A stretch of 64,000 nt of DNA from Cyathus striatus (taxonomy: Eukaryota > Basidiomycota > Agaricomycetes > Agaricales > Nidulariaceae), in assembly GCA_025738555.1 (NCBI GenBank), contig JAOVFP010000003.1:5890001-5954000 (forward strand), given 5' to 3'. Position numbers and translations under genes: made by a program. Below the pieces are notes generated by a model. That model did not search any database. It saw only the letters and a program-made list of their open reading frames with translations, and was not told the origin of the DNA. This document shows, in pieces, positions 24,081-34,976 of this stretch (its first letter is position 1; each line of letters starts with the position of its first letter).

Positions 24081-25583
24081 CTAATGTCTCGCGCGTTTAC
24101 CATCCTACAGGCCTCAGTAAGTATCACCTCGTGTCCCACAAAAAGGAAATACACACTTTATCGCCATCTCTCTCGAGCTCCCTCTTCCTCGGGGGCGAAT
24201 CTACATCCATAGGTTCGCTGGGGCGAGGGGAGGAGGTAGCTTCTACGGGAGGACACGCCCATAGGTTCAATTTTGAGTCTTCGCCGCCAGTTACAATAAC
24301 TTGGTTCTACAAGAACATCAGTAAAGAGGAGATACTTGTGTGGAAGAGAACACACCTGCTCATCCCATAACAAGCTCCTCACGATCCCTACGTGGTTATT
24401 CGTCCATAACCTGTGCAAGAACCAAGGGGCATCGGAGACCGAGGGGTTCATATTTGATAGAAGGGCCGCATCTCCTCTAGACGTAGCGATTTAGAGCCAG
24501 AATATGGAAACGAAAACGAACTTACTCGTTCGATCCGACGAATACTGCGGGGTTGGGTCGGGAGGTGGAAGTGCTATGGCAGGTAATAAAGTAATCCGTC
24601 ACCCATGTCCTATTCATATGCACAGAGGGTTCGCGGATGTCCAAGCTCATAATTTGGTCCATCTACTCATATATTATCAGCACATATCATTAACCCGAAG
24701 GAAGAGAGAACGAACCTCATCAGACCAGGTAGCAAACGTCTCCATATCACTCGCTGCCCATACCCGTGCCTTTCCAACACTTGCATCAATCCAGCCCGCT
24801 TGACTGATGCTGCATCCCATGTTACCAACCTGAAGCACTGCTTCATCTTCATCATCCTCTTCGGGGTTGGATAAGCTCAGTAATCCATCCGAGGACGCAG
24901 AGAGAAGGAGATTTGAAGAGGATGCAAAGGATGAGGTCTTGTCGAATGCCAAAACCGTGATATCGTCCGAGTGCGTCGAGGAGTGTGTGCGGATTGGAGC
25001 GTTGGGTATGCGTGGGTCCCTAAATGGTGTAAGCTGGAGAAACAAAGAAAATGAAAGACGCATACCAATATAAAATTAACGCGTCTTCGCCTTGCAGCTC
25101 CGTCCCAGCCACAACAAGTCCTCCATCCTTCGACACATCAGCACATAAAAGTCCTCCCGAATCCCCAGGATTCACAACTTGATGAATGGACATACTTCAA
25201 ATCAGTCGTCTAAAACCACACTTCGTACAAAGAGCAAAACCGGACTCACGTTTCAATCCGCATTCTGCTGTTCGCGCGTCCCATACTTTCACCGAGCCAT
25301 CTTTACCTGACGAAACGAGAACCGGGCTCGCGTTTCCGAGGAATGTATCAATGCTTCGGAGGGAGGTTGTAGCGGTTTCGTGTCCTGGGAACGTGTTCAC
25401 CCCTCGTAAAGTGTGCTTGTCGAAGAGATCGATGACGTTTGAAGGGGCGGAGGCGGAGGTTGCATAGTAGGATGGGAGGTTTGCAATGGAGAGGATGTAG
25501 GAATTTGAGGAGGAGTTGGTAGAATTTTGTGGGGTTGTGAGCTGGGTTAGCGTTGGTGATTCGAGGAGGGCGGAACTGGACAT
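24081..25583 (-). CDS. WDR89-like WD40 repeat protein
   Basis: A WD40 protein resembling WDR89, whose cell role is poorly known. Start ATG at 25583 (MSSSALLESPTLTQL); an in-frame upstream start would add 27 hydrophobic residues and is less likely. Repeats seen: VLVSSGKDGSVKVWDARTAE, HSDDITVLAFD then NLLLSASSDGLLSLSNPEED, and NNHVGIVRSLLWDEQ followed after an intron by NQVIVTGGEDSKLNLW. The C-terminus is acidic then basic: SEPMDVDSPPRKRELERDGD, and after a last intron DGKRARH-stop at 24081, the usual RAR-type end of fungal WDR89 proteins as I recall them. About six introns. Alternative without the last intron: stop at 24124. Confidence 0.78.
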
Positions 25584-25988
25584 GGTTTGGATATAAGTTA
25601 ATAGTAAAACCACCCTCTCCCCTAAATAACGACCAAACAAACAATTGAGATCATAACCAAACACTTATACTTTTACGTTGCAAGCGCTTTAGTGTATGTG
25701 TAAGTAATACTAAGTAGTAAGTACTACATATTTCTAATTAACTATGTAATGAAAATATCAAAGAGCATCGGTCTTATCACTATCTCACTTCCCCTCTTGC
25801 CATCATTTCCTTCGCTTTCCCCTTCACCCTCAACTAATAAACTAGGATAAAAAACAAAGCTAGAGTTGTAGCCCATAGACAACATTTTAATTTTAATTTT
25901 TACTTTAGTATAGTACACCAATCTAGTATACTAACATTCTAATAGCTGTCTACCAGTCTTGTGATAAGTACCAATTAAAGTGACCAGT
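25584..25988. other. AT-rich spacer
   Basis: No gene seen. Base composition changes here: from about 25680 the DNA becomes clearly AT-rich, which continues through the next gene to about 27240. Confidence 0.5.
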
Positions 25989-27085
25989 CTAAACTGGAGA
26001 AGTAGTTATGTCATCTATTTCCACTAAATTACTATCATAAGTATTCTGGGTAGCCTTACCATTGATTAGATACCTTCCCAAAAGTCCTGGAAGTATAAAA
26101 ACTAGAAGCACCAAGCAGCTGCAGCCAACAACTCCCATAAGTGCAACATCTCTGACTTCATTTTCTGCTATATTTTCTTTCTGATTATGCTTGAGTAGGA
26201 TTGTACCAAATGCTCCTGCCACTGCATTGCATGGAACATGTAGAATACCACAGACAATATAAGCAGCCAGTGTTATCTGTTCATTGTTATTCACATCTTG
26301 ATGGTGGTAACTGATAAACAAGATAGAGTAGTAAAGCACTACCCAAGGAATCATAGATGCAACTGCTCCTATAGTCTTGGCAAAAAGATCATTTCTCATT
26401 AATGGTATGGCATTCACAAGCATGTCATTTGCAATACACCTATTAATCAAATGCATATCAGAATAAGTATTGAATATCTGTAGTTGATTAGAGAGGTAAA
26501 TTTTACTAACTCCATCAATATGGCACATACAATGATCTCTAGAGCAGCAATCAGAATAGCAGTGAGACAACTAAATGAATAATATTAGTTTCTCAAACTG
26601 TATAAGACTCCAGTTTAGTTCAATGCATACATTAACATAACATTTGACAAAATGATGTCAGATAGATATGATTTGGGTGTGATATATAAGGAAGTATATG
26701 ACACTTTGCCACTCTTGCTAACCTTGAACTGTTGATAAATGGCTACCACCAACAAGATAGCAAGAATTGTAATAGTTGGAATCACAAATCCAATGGCACC
26801 AGTGGCAATAGCATCAATTGGCTCTGAGAAATTGTTTGTATGCATAATTGTGCTGCCAAGTAATCTGAAGTTCATTAAATAAAAATGAATTATTAAAACA
26901 CCTGCATTGACTGATGTAGAAAGGCTTCACACACATAGTAAAACCAGTGTAGAAGATAAAGTAGCAGTAACTAAAACCATTGATATTAGTATAAGTATCA
27001 GTTGAGTATCAGTCAACTTGACTGGAACCTGTACTTACGCAGCCACATACATGAGCACATCGCAGACAGAGGGTAGAACTAACAT
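25989..27085 (-). CDS. unrecognised multi-pass membrane protein in AT-rich DNA
   Basis: Five exons join in frame from an ATG at 27085 (MLVLPSVCDVLMYVAA) to a stop at 25989; a further upstream exon is possible because the frame is open back to an acceptor-like TTACAG. Hydrophobic segments: LMYVAAYCYFIFYTGF, IGFVIPTITILAILLVVAIY, CLTAILIAALEIIVCAILME, IGAVASMIPWVVLYYSILFI, ITLAAYIVCGILHVPCNAVA and ALMGVVGCSCLVLLVFILP; about six spans. The tail NLVEIDDITTSPV is hydrophilic. No transporter or receptor signature was recognised. Codons are strongly A/T-ending, unlike the GC-rich genes on both sides. The splice sites and phases are clean, so the gene looks alive. Function unknown. Confidence 0.6.
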
Positions 27086-27269
27086 GATTAGCAAAGAGTT
27101 CTGTAATATTATTGACTGGTTGATTTCTGGTTTAGAATTATGCTTCCCCTTTTATATAAGTACTTATCTGATTAAATATGTGCATTCAACCAACAATTCA
27201 ATTCAATTGCAATTCAGTCTAAATGAGTCCAGACTCCATGAGTCATAGGCTTCAGTAACTGACTCGTGT

Positions 27270-27299
27270 GAACGGGTTCGGACCCATTCGAACCCGTTC
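27270..27299. repeat. perfect 11-base inverted repeat with 8-base loop
   Basis: GAACGGGTTCG at 27270-27280 is followed, after GACCCATT, by its exact reverse complement at 27289-27299. A third GGGTTCGGTTC lies about 35 bases further on. It marks the end of the AT-rich stretch. Could fold as a hairpin; role unknown. Confidence 0.75.
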
Positions 27300-27737
27300 G
27301 GAAATTTCAGGCATTTGAAGAACTGAAAACCGAACAAAGGGTTCGGTTCTACTATCACAGTATGGGCTGATACCTCTGACTCGAGTCCTAGTGGAGGTTC
27401 GTGTTCTATAGATCATATTGATATACTACCATATACTGAAGCTGGATTAGCACCATTGACATCTATCCCACGTCTTAACCGTCACTCCCGAACGTCCCAG
27501 AGGAATTCAAAACAAAACCAACTACGTATTTCGAGATCTCCAAGAGTGTCATATGTACTCTCTATCCCCACCGCGCTTCCAAGTACAATGACACTGCCTG
27601 CATCACATAGAGCACCGTTCACGAGTGCAGACGCGACTGTGAATTTTCCCCTTCCACGCCTACGAGGACACCGCGAAGGCAGGATGTGTATGGGTGGTGC
27701 GATAATGCCTGCAAGGAGGTCACCATGACGGCAACGG

Positions 27738-28313
27738 GTGGATGTGAGTGTTGTGCTGTGGGTTGGTGTACCAACTGCGGAAGATGATGAAATGCAGGAG
27801 CAGAGGAATGAATCTGCACCAATTTTACGGCGTTTGGATACACAGGACAAAAAACCTATACCCACGATAAGGACTGAATGTGAGCCATTGAGACATCACA
27901 GGGAGGTTATGTTCGAGTTGCCTGCACCACAAAATGAAACTACACCTACAAGTCTATACCGCCCAGATACAGCCTTGAACAGTTCCACTTCTGACGGTTA
28001 TACACCCACATCTTCCTCGACGAGGACAAGTCTTGTGCTGCAAACAGCAGCCCCAGAAGAGGTGTCTGCTACATCACCTCTTCACTGTTCCGATGCAACT
28101 GTAGATCTTGATGTATCTCCCGTCTCCGAATCTACACCCACCACCACCGTCCCCTTCGCTCCTTCATCAGTACACAAATCCACTTCAATTTTGAGGCCTC
28201 CTCTACGAATCGTTCATCATTTGCGAATTCCTCGAAGATGCATATCCAGAGTACAAACCTCATCTCCTCCCAGAACAGACCGCCGACAAAGCCATAGCCC
28301 GCATTTGGATTGA
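27738..28313 (+). CDS. doubtful Ser/Thr/Pro-rich reading frame
   Basis: A 191-codon frame of low-complexity sequence: NETTPTSLYRPDTALNSSTS, YTPTSSSTRTSLVLQTAAPE, CSDATVDLDVSPVSESTPTT. The same frame is open upstream (27456-27728) with one TGA between, and there the wording is similar (ADATVNFPLPR). It may be a decayed or spliced gene, or chance. Its 3' end overlaps the glutathione transferase remnant in another frame. No domain recognised. Confidence 0.25.
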   Translation: MDVSVVLWVGVPTAEDDEMQEQRNESAPILRRLDTQDKKPIPTIRTECEPLRHHREVMFELPAPQNETTPTSLYRPDTALNSSTSDGYTPTSSSTRTSLVLQTAAPEEVSATSPLHCSDATVDLDVSPVSESTPTTTVPFAPSSVHKSTSILRPPLRIVHHLRIPRRCISRVQTSSPPRTDRRQSHSPHLD

Positions 28314-28690
28314 CTTTATCAGTAAACCCTTTATTCCTCCGAAGCAGTGCCTCATCCAGGCATAGGAGAAGGAGAGGCAGGACAGGATGCGGCGCGCTCT
28401 CAGGTTTACAATGCGCTCAGGACGTTCTCTGAGAAAATCAAGGGGCCGTATTTCTTCGGGGAGGAGTTTTCGCTTGTGGATGTTGCTATTGCGCTGTGGA
28501 TTGTGAGGGATTATATTACCACTGAGCATAGGGGGCCTAAGAAAGAAGAGGTTGGCGAGAAGTGGGTCAAGTATACCGCTGCGATTGAGAAGAGGGATAG
28601 TATAATTAAGACCTCCAGTGTAAGTCTTTCTGTCTTTCTTACTGTTTTGTCGAGGCTAATTGTGTTTATAGCTCGAGGAGTGTAACCCGC
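28200..28690 (+). pseudogene. glutathione S-transferase C-terminal remnant
   Basis: The C-terminal helical domain of an omega-like glutathione transferase. The first frame reads YESFIICEFLEDAYPEYKPH, then LLPEQTADKAIARIWIDFIS, and hits TAG at about 28364. A second frame then carries YNALRTFSEKIKGPYFFGEE and FSLVDVAIALWIVRDYI, ending KYTAAIEKRDS plus a likely last intron. The family follow-up is clear (CEYLEEAYP..HLLPEDP and ..F..GD.FSLVDIALAPW in relatives, from memory). The N-terminal thioredoxin-like domain with the glutathione site is missing. One frame shift and one stop make it non-functional. It stops abruptly near 28682, where the copied deaminase exon begins. Confidence 0.8.
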
Positions 28691-29110
28691 CCTTCCCCTC
28701 TTGTCCCATCCCATGAAGCGACCGACAAACCATGGAAAAACGTCCCGCGCTCCACAAGGAGCAGCAAGGCACATCCGCAGCCCTTCTAGCGATGGAAGTA
28801 GTCCACGACCTCCAGAAACTCGGGTTGAAGCAAGCACCGGAGGAGCTGGAGTACTCAGGGAGAAGTAGTGCGAAACCGATGAGGGCTGTTGCGCAGAGTA
28901 TAGCGAGGATTGCCGCTGGAGGACAGATGCGGGTTAGATGAGCAGCTGCTGCTATTGAAGTGCACAAGCATCCTGGGTTGGTGGAGTATGAAGTGAGGCC
29001 TGCGCTAGGTATGGAGAGCCAACGCGTTTTTGAGAATGTGAACCATATCTTGTCGACGGCAGTGAAGTTTGCGAGGGTACTTTTGGGCGCGCAAGGAGTC
29101 TTTACCGGGC
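28683..29110 (+). pseudogene. orphan copy of exon 1 of the 42-44 kb deaminase gene
   Basis: Near-identical, inverted copy of 43615-44030, covering the 5' flank (TGTAACCCGCCC) and exon 1. It reads MEKRPALHKEQQGTSAALLA and MEVVHDLQKLGLKQAPEELE, then AVAQSIARIAAGGQMRVR and a TGA where the parent has GGA. Beyond the stop the match continues (EVHKHPGLVEYEV, ENVNHILSTAVKFARVLLGA) and ends at the parent's first donor site. Exons 2 and 3 with the deaminase domain are absent. So this is a truncated duplicate, not a gene of its own. Confidence 0.88.
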
Positions 29111-30071
29111 GACGCTAGAGGTGAAGGAGGTAAGCACACCGCCGTGAGCTGGTGGGTGAAGTTGTAGATGGAGATGCACAAACACAGTCGAAAGAGGTAT
29201 AGGCGCCACGTTGAAAGAGAAGCATTCGGCACATGTGTACATGTTGATGGCGATGACGCTGGTAGTGGAGGCATGTTCATAGTTGGTGGATAAGTAGAAT
29301 TAGGCAATATATTATCATCTGGCAGTAGACGAAGAGGAAGAATAAAAAGAACATGGTGGAAAGCTATGGTATGAATAAACCAAATCCCACACATGGTATA
29401 AAGAAAAGAAAACGCACGGAAGCATTTGCGGAATCTCGATAAGCGCAGGGAGACTATGTATTGTGTTCCCGTCGTCCCGCTCCAAGCCCAGCCCAACGTC
29501 CTAGTTTGCCTGATTCCCTACGGCGGAGATTCCAAACGATGGCGGCATATCCTCTTTCTCCTGCTTCTTAGCCTCAGCTGACTTCAGTTTCTTGGGACAG
29601 AGGATGGGGGAGGATGACAGCGTTGGCGATTAGTGCGCCGAGTGCTATGATGTGCTATGTCCAACGGCAACCCAACGAGATGCATGAAAACCTCGGCATG
29701 TCTAGATGTGCGTAGCCATTTAGAGGGTCAGAGAGAGGTAGGATGAGATATGCACCGCGTACGAAGGCAGTCAAATTGAGAGGTGGGGTACAGCCTGGTA
29801 GTAGTATAGCTGATGTTAGAGAGGTGACCAGCGAGTGGGAGAAGACTCGGATCAATTACAAGAGCCCTCAATATTCAATTTCAATTCCAAAAAGTCATGA
29901 TTACTTGAAAGAGGTATTACATAAACGAAAGGTAAAATAAGTTTCTATAAGAAAAATGCAAAAGGATACGAGTGGAAGATAAATCGAGGCTGAAAAACAA
30001 GTAAGGATCAACAGCGGTGCGCTGAACAAATGAAACCGAGACAAAAGCAGTGAGCGTCGGACGTCGAACAA
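29111..30071. other. no confident gene; possible small minus-strand remnant at 29500-29860
   Basis: On the minus strand KKLKSAEAKKQEKEDMPPSF ends at a stop near 29500, and upstream frames read LGALIANAVILP and LNLTAFVRGAYLILPLSD. These fragments are in different frames and could be a worn small membrane protein. The minus frame at 29005-29496 includes the copied exon in reverse and is a shadow. Confidence 0.3.
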
Positions 30072-30579
30072 TCACCGACTCCGATTCCAACAAGCTTGGC
30101 ATTTCACCAAAAGAAAGATAAAAAGACCTCCAGTGCAGGAAACACACGCCCCTCCCAACAACCCTCCCGCCATCAACTTCAAGCTTGAATGCTGACCCGC
30201 AATTGAGCCGGCAATAAATCCTGCCATTGCGCCCACGCTGAATACTGAAAGCCATATCGTAACCAGCCATTCGTTGAGCGGTCTTCGGATCATCGTCGAG
30301 CATACACACGCCGCTAGTGTACCTGCGTAGGAGGAGCCTATGCAGGCCACAACCACGAAGACCTTCGGCTTCCTATAAATGGGGAGGTCACATGGAATAT
30401 CTACTTTCCACGCAATGCAGCTATAATAATATATCAAGCCAACGTTAGCATAATGCTCATGTGTTGGAGGGGTAATGCTCTACTTACAGCTCGGCGAGAG
30501 CCATACCAATGTAAAAGAAAAAGAAAAAGAAGTCGACGACGCGACGACCGCTGTTAAGCATCCTCTCTAGCGGGTTCAT
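30072..30579 (-). CDS. small unrecognised membrane protein, about 147 residues
   Basis: Two exons joined by a short intron around 30425-30487: MNPLERMLNSGRRVVDFFFF FFYIGMALAEL is completed as CIAWKVDIPCDLPIYRKPKV. Hydrophobic spans: FFFFFFYIGMALAEL, VFVVVACIGSSYAGTLAACV, WLVTIWLSVFSVGAMAGFIA and GGACVSCTGGLFIFLLVKC, so about four crossings with both ends short. It ends CQACWNRSR-stop at 30072. I chose the ATG at 30579 because the upstream part of the frame is not protein-like. No family recognised; glycine-rich spans suggest tight helix packing. Confidence 0.55.
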
Positions 30580-30834
30580 AGATATATTGGAGAGCGATGA
30601 AAGAACGGGTTGTGAATTGTCGTACAGAACCGGTTTGAAAGGTCGAGAGTTAAATACAAAGGGGAATATTAATTCGCTGTGTCGTTCCGCGTCACTTCTT
30701 CGAAGGATGGCAACTAGACGATTGCACGTCACTATAAAAGCTTTAGTGATTATCTGGACGTATAAATTTACCCGATTATGGAAATCCCGCACTTGCTGAT
30801 CGCACCAGCGAATGGAGGGAAAGCTGAAAGGTTG

Positions 30835-31330
30835 TCAAAAAAAATCTATTGAATACGTGACTGTTGTACAGCCTGTACATAACCATACGGAATCCTGAAA
30901 CTTGGGGAAATTGGGCATCCCGAGACCAGTAACAGGACTCCGACCTGTGGATGCAGGAAACCCGTTCGAATTGTACCCTAGATTGTCGCGTGAATGGAAA
31001 TCGTGATGCCAGTGAACGCCAACTGAGCACAAAGGATTGAGGAACTCCAGCAAGGGTTTACCTGTAGCCAAGAGCTAGTCGTTGAGCACCCAGACGATAC
31101 CAGCAAATATGGGAGTAGAACAGCTCGTTCCAACCGTACCCTTCTGTCCACCGACGAAATTCACTATCGGGAGATGCACGTCCGCCGGTATTGACCGTTT
31201 CTTTGTTCGCGCTACCCAGGGTGGTCAGGTAGTGCGTCACTGCGGTGTCCCAGAAACAAGTGCTTGAACTGGAGCTAGAGGCCGCCGATGTTCACGGTTC
31301 GAGGTGGATTTTAGTGAGCTGTACATACTT
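30835..31330 (-). pseudogene. sedolisin (peptidase family S53) pseudogene, 3' part
   Basis: Remains of a secreted acid serine protease of the tripeptidyl-peptidase type. In order: AVTHYLTTLGSANKETVNTG and GGRASPD in one frame, then NFVGGQKGTVGTSCSTPIFA in the next. The GTSxS motif with the catalytic serine is kept. It continues GIVWVLND, an in-frame TAG, LLATGKPLLEFLNPL, then GYNSNGFPASTGRSPVTGLG and MPNFPKF, the calcium-site end of S53 enzymes. One frame shift, one stop, a missing segment before NFVGG and no propeptide or N-terminal catalytic half make it dead. The upstream remainder could not be followed beyond about 31330. Confidence 0.82.
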
Positions 31331-32673
31331 TGAAAGTCAGAGATCGCGGATGCCCCTCAGAGCTGTAACCTCGTTATTGGCAGCGCACTGCTATCTGGAT
31401 CGCGTAGATTCCCGCTACCTAAGGTCAGGCAGTTGTAGAATGTCACGGAGGTTTATCGGATGTTGGTTGTTGCACCAGCGGAGGTAGACAAATCAGACGA
31501 AGCCTCACCCCGAGGGGGAATGTCGGGATAAAGGTTGCACAGGACTAAGATTGTGAGCCAGAGACACAACCGTTCCTAAGGATAATAAGACTGTAGATGT
31601 TACGCGCGCGGCAGATTGCAGCATGCTTTGCAGTTTGCTATCGTATTACTATAAGGACCCTTTCTTCACAATAATAAGCTGCTGGGAAGATCGGGCTTGT
31701 TGAAGTCAGGGTTTGAATTTGATTAGTCAGATAAAAAGTTGATGATATCGAGGAGGCGGAGGTTGCTGGTAAACGTGGCCAGGTCAGCGATTTTTGTGCC
31801 TAACGAAATGTATCAGCTCCCGGAAATTACGGTCAAGATGGCGGTTGGGATATGGTTCTGAAGGCCCATATGAAAGCTATCTGAAGGATATCATGTTCAG
31901 GTTGAAAACGAGGCTAGGCCCACACTTTATGGAAGATAGTTGAGTGGTACAGGCTAAAAGATCCAGAGGTGGACACGAACAATTATTGCTTTCCTGCGAG
32001 AAATTCTAACCTTGCTTCATACCTAATTATATAGCTGTGTAATTTGCTGCATTCTTTCTTGTATCCATTCATGCTACTGGCGGAATGGTATCAAGAAATT
32101 TTAGAACTTGTTTTGATTTATGACCTCACCATGTAGAGCGCGTGAACGCAGTCTTAGTTCACCCGGCCAGGGTATTCCCGCGGCATAACTTGTAGCCTCA
32201 TCCCAAAAAGTTGCAGAATAGATAGACTGCGCCAGAGTAGTCAAGAATCGTTGCCGGAGGTGTAGTGAACAGTCTGAGAGAGCAAGTTGAAGGAGATGTC
32301 ATCATAGTGCGCTAAGCGGCTGCGGGTGGGATTAGCTAATTTCAGGGACGGTTGGTTGTTACGGAAGATTGATACAAAACATTACCGATCCAATTCGTCA
32401 GCCTGAGTCTTTATACTTACCTTTCTCTTTTCTGGCCCCCCTTCCCGCTGCTTTACCAGCACCCATCATCTCGCCACCTAGCCCAGCTGCCCAGCTGCCC
32501 CACGCTCTTTTTGTACTTGTCTTTCGTTGCTTTCGACTCCCCTCTTTGTTGCTGTCACTTTCCTCAGCAACTCAAGAGACGAAATCCCCTTCACCTAGCT
32601 GTCATTTTTTGTATTCGACTCCTAGGCCTCGTTCGTGCTGTGCGCCTTTCATACCTCTAGTTCTTCAGATAAT
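31331..32673. other. intergenic; no gene recognised
   Basis: Probably includes eroded 5' sequence of the sedolisin pseudogene just beyond 31330. From 32370 to 32673 the sequence is CT-rich and open in one frame (Pro/Leu/Ser), which looks like the leader of the next gene and not coding sequence. Confidence 0.45.
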
Positions 32674-33279
32674 ATGGCTCGTTCAGGTCGTACAGGTACG
32701 AGAAGCCAAAGCTAAATTGTCCTTCTTCGCTGACTAAGTACTTCTTCCTTTTCATAGCTCCTCGTCTGCACCGTTTACCTCACAGGCGCGACTGCACGTT
32801 AATTCCCGCACCTCTGGGTGAGTCTGCACGATTCCCATGGTGTTCTATAGGACACTGATGCGCGTGGGATCATAGACTTGTCCCTCCCCGAGGTAGCTGA
32901 GAAATCGCCACTGCCGGTACTCGTTGTTACCCCCTCGTCGCCAACATCCACACAGGACTTCTCCATCGCGTTCATGGCTCCTCCCCCCAAGCCTACCGTC
33001 CGCAAACGCCTCACGACATACACCAAAACCGCACCCATTCCAAAAGCCCGGTCATTGGTCATCATCTTCCTCATCATGTTTATCCTCATATGCCACGTCG
33101 TCACCCACCGACTCGCCATGCGCCGCCCTCACCTCCAGTTCGCTGTCCAGGATGGTAATGCGCACATCGTTCAAGGCACCTTCGAGAGCTGGTTCGGCTT
33201 CAGCTCGATATTCGGCGAACGCGCTGCTGATCAAGCGCTAGAAGTCGGTGATTTTGTCATCAACGAAGCGAAAGCATGA
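32674..33279 (+). CDS. single-pass membrane protein, 161 residues, unrecognised
   Basis: Three exons, 32674-32695, 32758-32817 and 32876-33279, give 486 bases in frame. Reads MARSGRTAPRLHRLPHRRD, then DLSLPEVAEKSPLPVLVVTP and a basic KPTVRKRLTTYTKTAP. A single span SLVIIFLIMFILICHVV follows, and a C-terminal part HLQFAVQDGNAHIVQGTFES to FVINEAKA-stop. The basic side before the span suggests a cytosolic N-terminus. The third exon's start uses the CATAG at 32871-32875, chosen because it alone keeps frame. No family recognised. Confidence 0.55.
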
Positions 33280-34976
33280 CATGGGCTTTTTACCCTGCTT
33301 TCCTTTTCATGATTTTACTTTTGGTTCTATGAGTGTGTCTTTGGCGAATAGATGTCTGGTTGTTGTCTTATATGACTGTCATGAGCTATTTGTACCGTCT
33401 GTGGTGCAATGGATTGTGTTCTTTTAGGGTCTTTTGGCGTTTGAAATATTATTTTATCACCGTACAGCAGTGCGTTAATCCGTGGCTTACCTTGCCACTG
33501 GTATACTTCGTTGTAATCAATCAGCATCAACTAGACTTGTGTTCATCTTTACGGTTGACACATCCTTCCCACATATGCTACATGGTGTATTAGTTTCATG
33601 TCGAGCGGGTGCGATTCGTCTACTCGTACGTATGTTGTTGATGTCATCACCCTTCGCAGTATTATAAATAGCAGGTTCATCAAGCCGTCGAGGTCCTGAT
33701 TCTTACCCTAACGCACGTGTAGTTATTTCATATACGCTCTTGCTTTCACTTATGTCCGGACACCAGTGGTCGCCGGCTTCAATTGCACCACAACACGTTT
33801 ATATCTTGGTGAGCATTTGTCTGCTTGAACTCGATGTCCACTTATGTACTCAAAGGGTATTAGGAACTTGGCAGCCTGTGCTATACGTCACTTTTACCTT
33901 TCTACATCGCCATCCTTCATCAACTTATCAGAGGAGAGCTTCTGTCATCTCTGATTGTTAGACATTAGATGGGCGGCCCTCTGGTCTATGTTCGACTGAC
34001 TTCAGCACGATCAAGAATGATTTCACGCATCACTACAAGGAATGCGACGAGACTATAGTACTGGCATTTGGATTATATTTATCTATCACACCGGCGTCTT
34101 ATGGCTTATTGGGTCCGTGAACTTTGTGGCAACTTCGCGGGCGTCTTCCTTTAGCAAGACTCTTGTTTAATTTGGGTTGATCAACGAAAATCGCTGTAAC
34201 GATGGGAGCAACTGGTGCTGTAGAGTATTGATGCGAGTATCGTCTTTCTGTCACTAACGGGATTATCATCCATAGCATGAATATGTATGGATAATTTCAG
34301 GAACAAAGCAATTAACTTCCGCAACCAGTTGCCAGCCTCAATTTGGACTGGTAAATTTCTCGTGGGCTTGGTGCGGAAGTTACTCTGCCATGGCTATTGA
34401 AGGGCTATACTTTGCTCTCTCCCGTCCCGTCCCTTGTTTCTTCTCAAAATCTTCATCAGCTGATCCTCGCAATTTCCCAGCATGAGGCTTTCCCTGCAAA
34501 TTCCGCTCCATTTGCGAGTTTGTTTGTTTTCCAAGTTATCGTAAACAACATAACTAGCGCTCGCACCCTCAATTGTGCCTTTCATTGACCTCGGCCTCCA
34601 GTGCTTTTACCGTACAATTCCCAAAACCGTACGAAGCTTATTTTCTGGACATGTTTCTGTGGCTTTTTCTCTTTTCTTTATAGCCATGAACGATCCTAAT
34701 CTTAGCAGTTGGCTTATGCTGTGCACCTAATCTTTGTATACTTCCAAATCGATAAATTGCCACCGCCCTCAGGAACACGGCTACGTTAACCTCGAATGAC
34801 ACTTCGCGACCCTGTGATCTGCTTGTCTGTTCCCTTAACCCTACGACAGACCCATATTTGGCCATAGACGGTAACAAGGCTAAAATGTATAAAGACTGGA
34901 GCCTTTGTGTCTTGACTTTTTCCGCACATCCCTACTTGCCTTTGGACACCAGCTCTTCATCCCAAGCCAAGAAGAA
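33280..34976. other. intergenic; no gene recognised
   Basis: About 1.7 kb of short frames without motifs. The phrase GTGAACTTTGTGGCAACTT near 34117 resembles one near 19208, perhaps a worn repeat. The 100 bases before 34977 contain a CT-rich leader for the next gene. Confidence 0.45.

Noticed and set aside
29005..29496. 163-codon minus frame beginning MGWAWSGTTG
   Set aside because: It runs antisense through the copied deaminase exon; the plus-strand reading explains the sequence.
34107..34140. GTGAACTTTGTGGCAACTT resembling 19208
   Set aside because: About 26 bases of imperfect likeness with no flanking match; could be chance.
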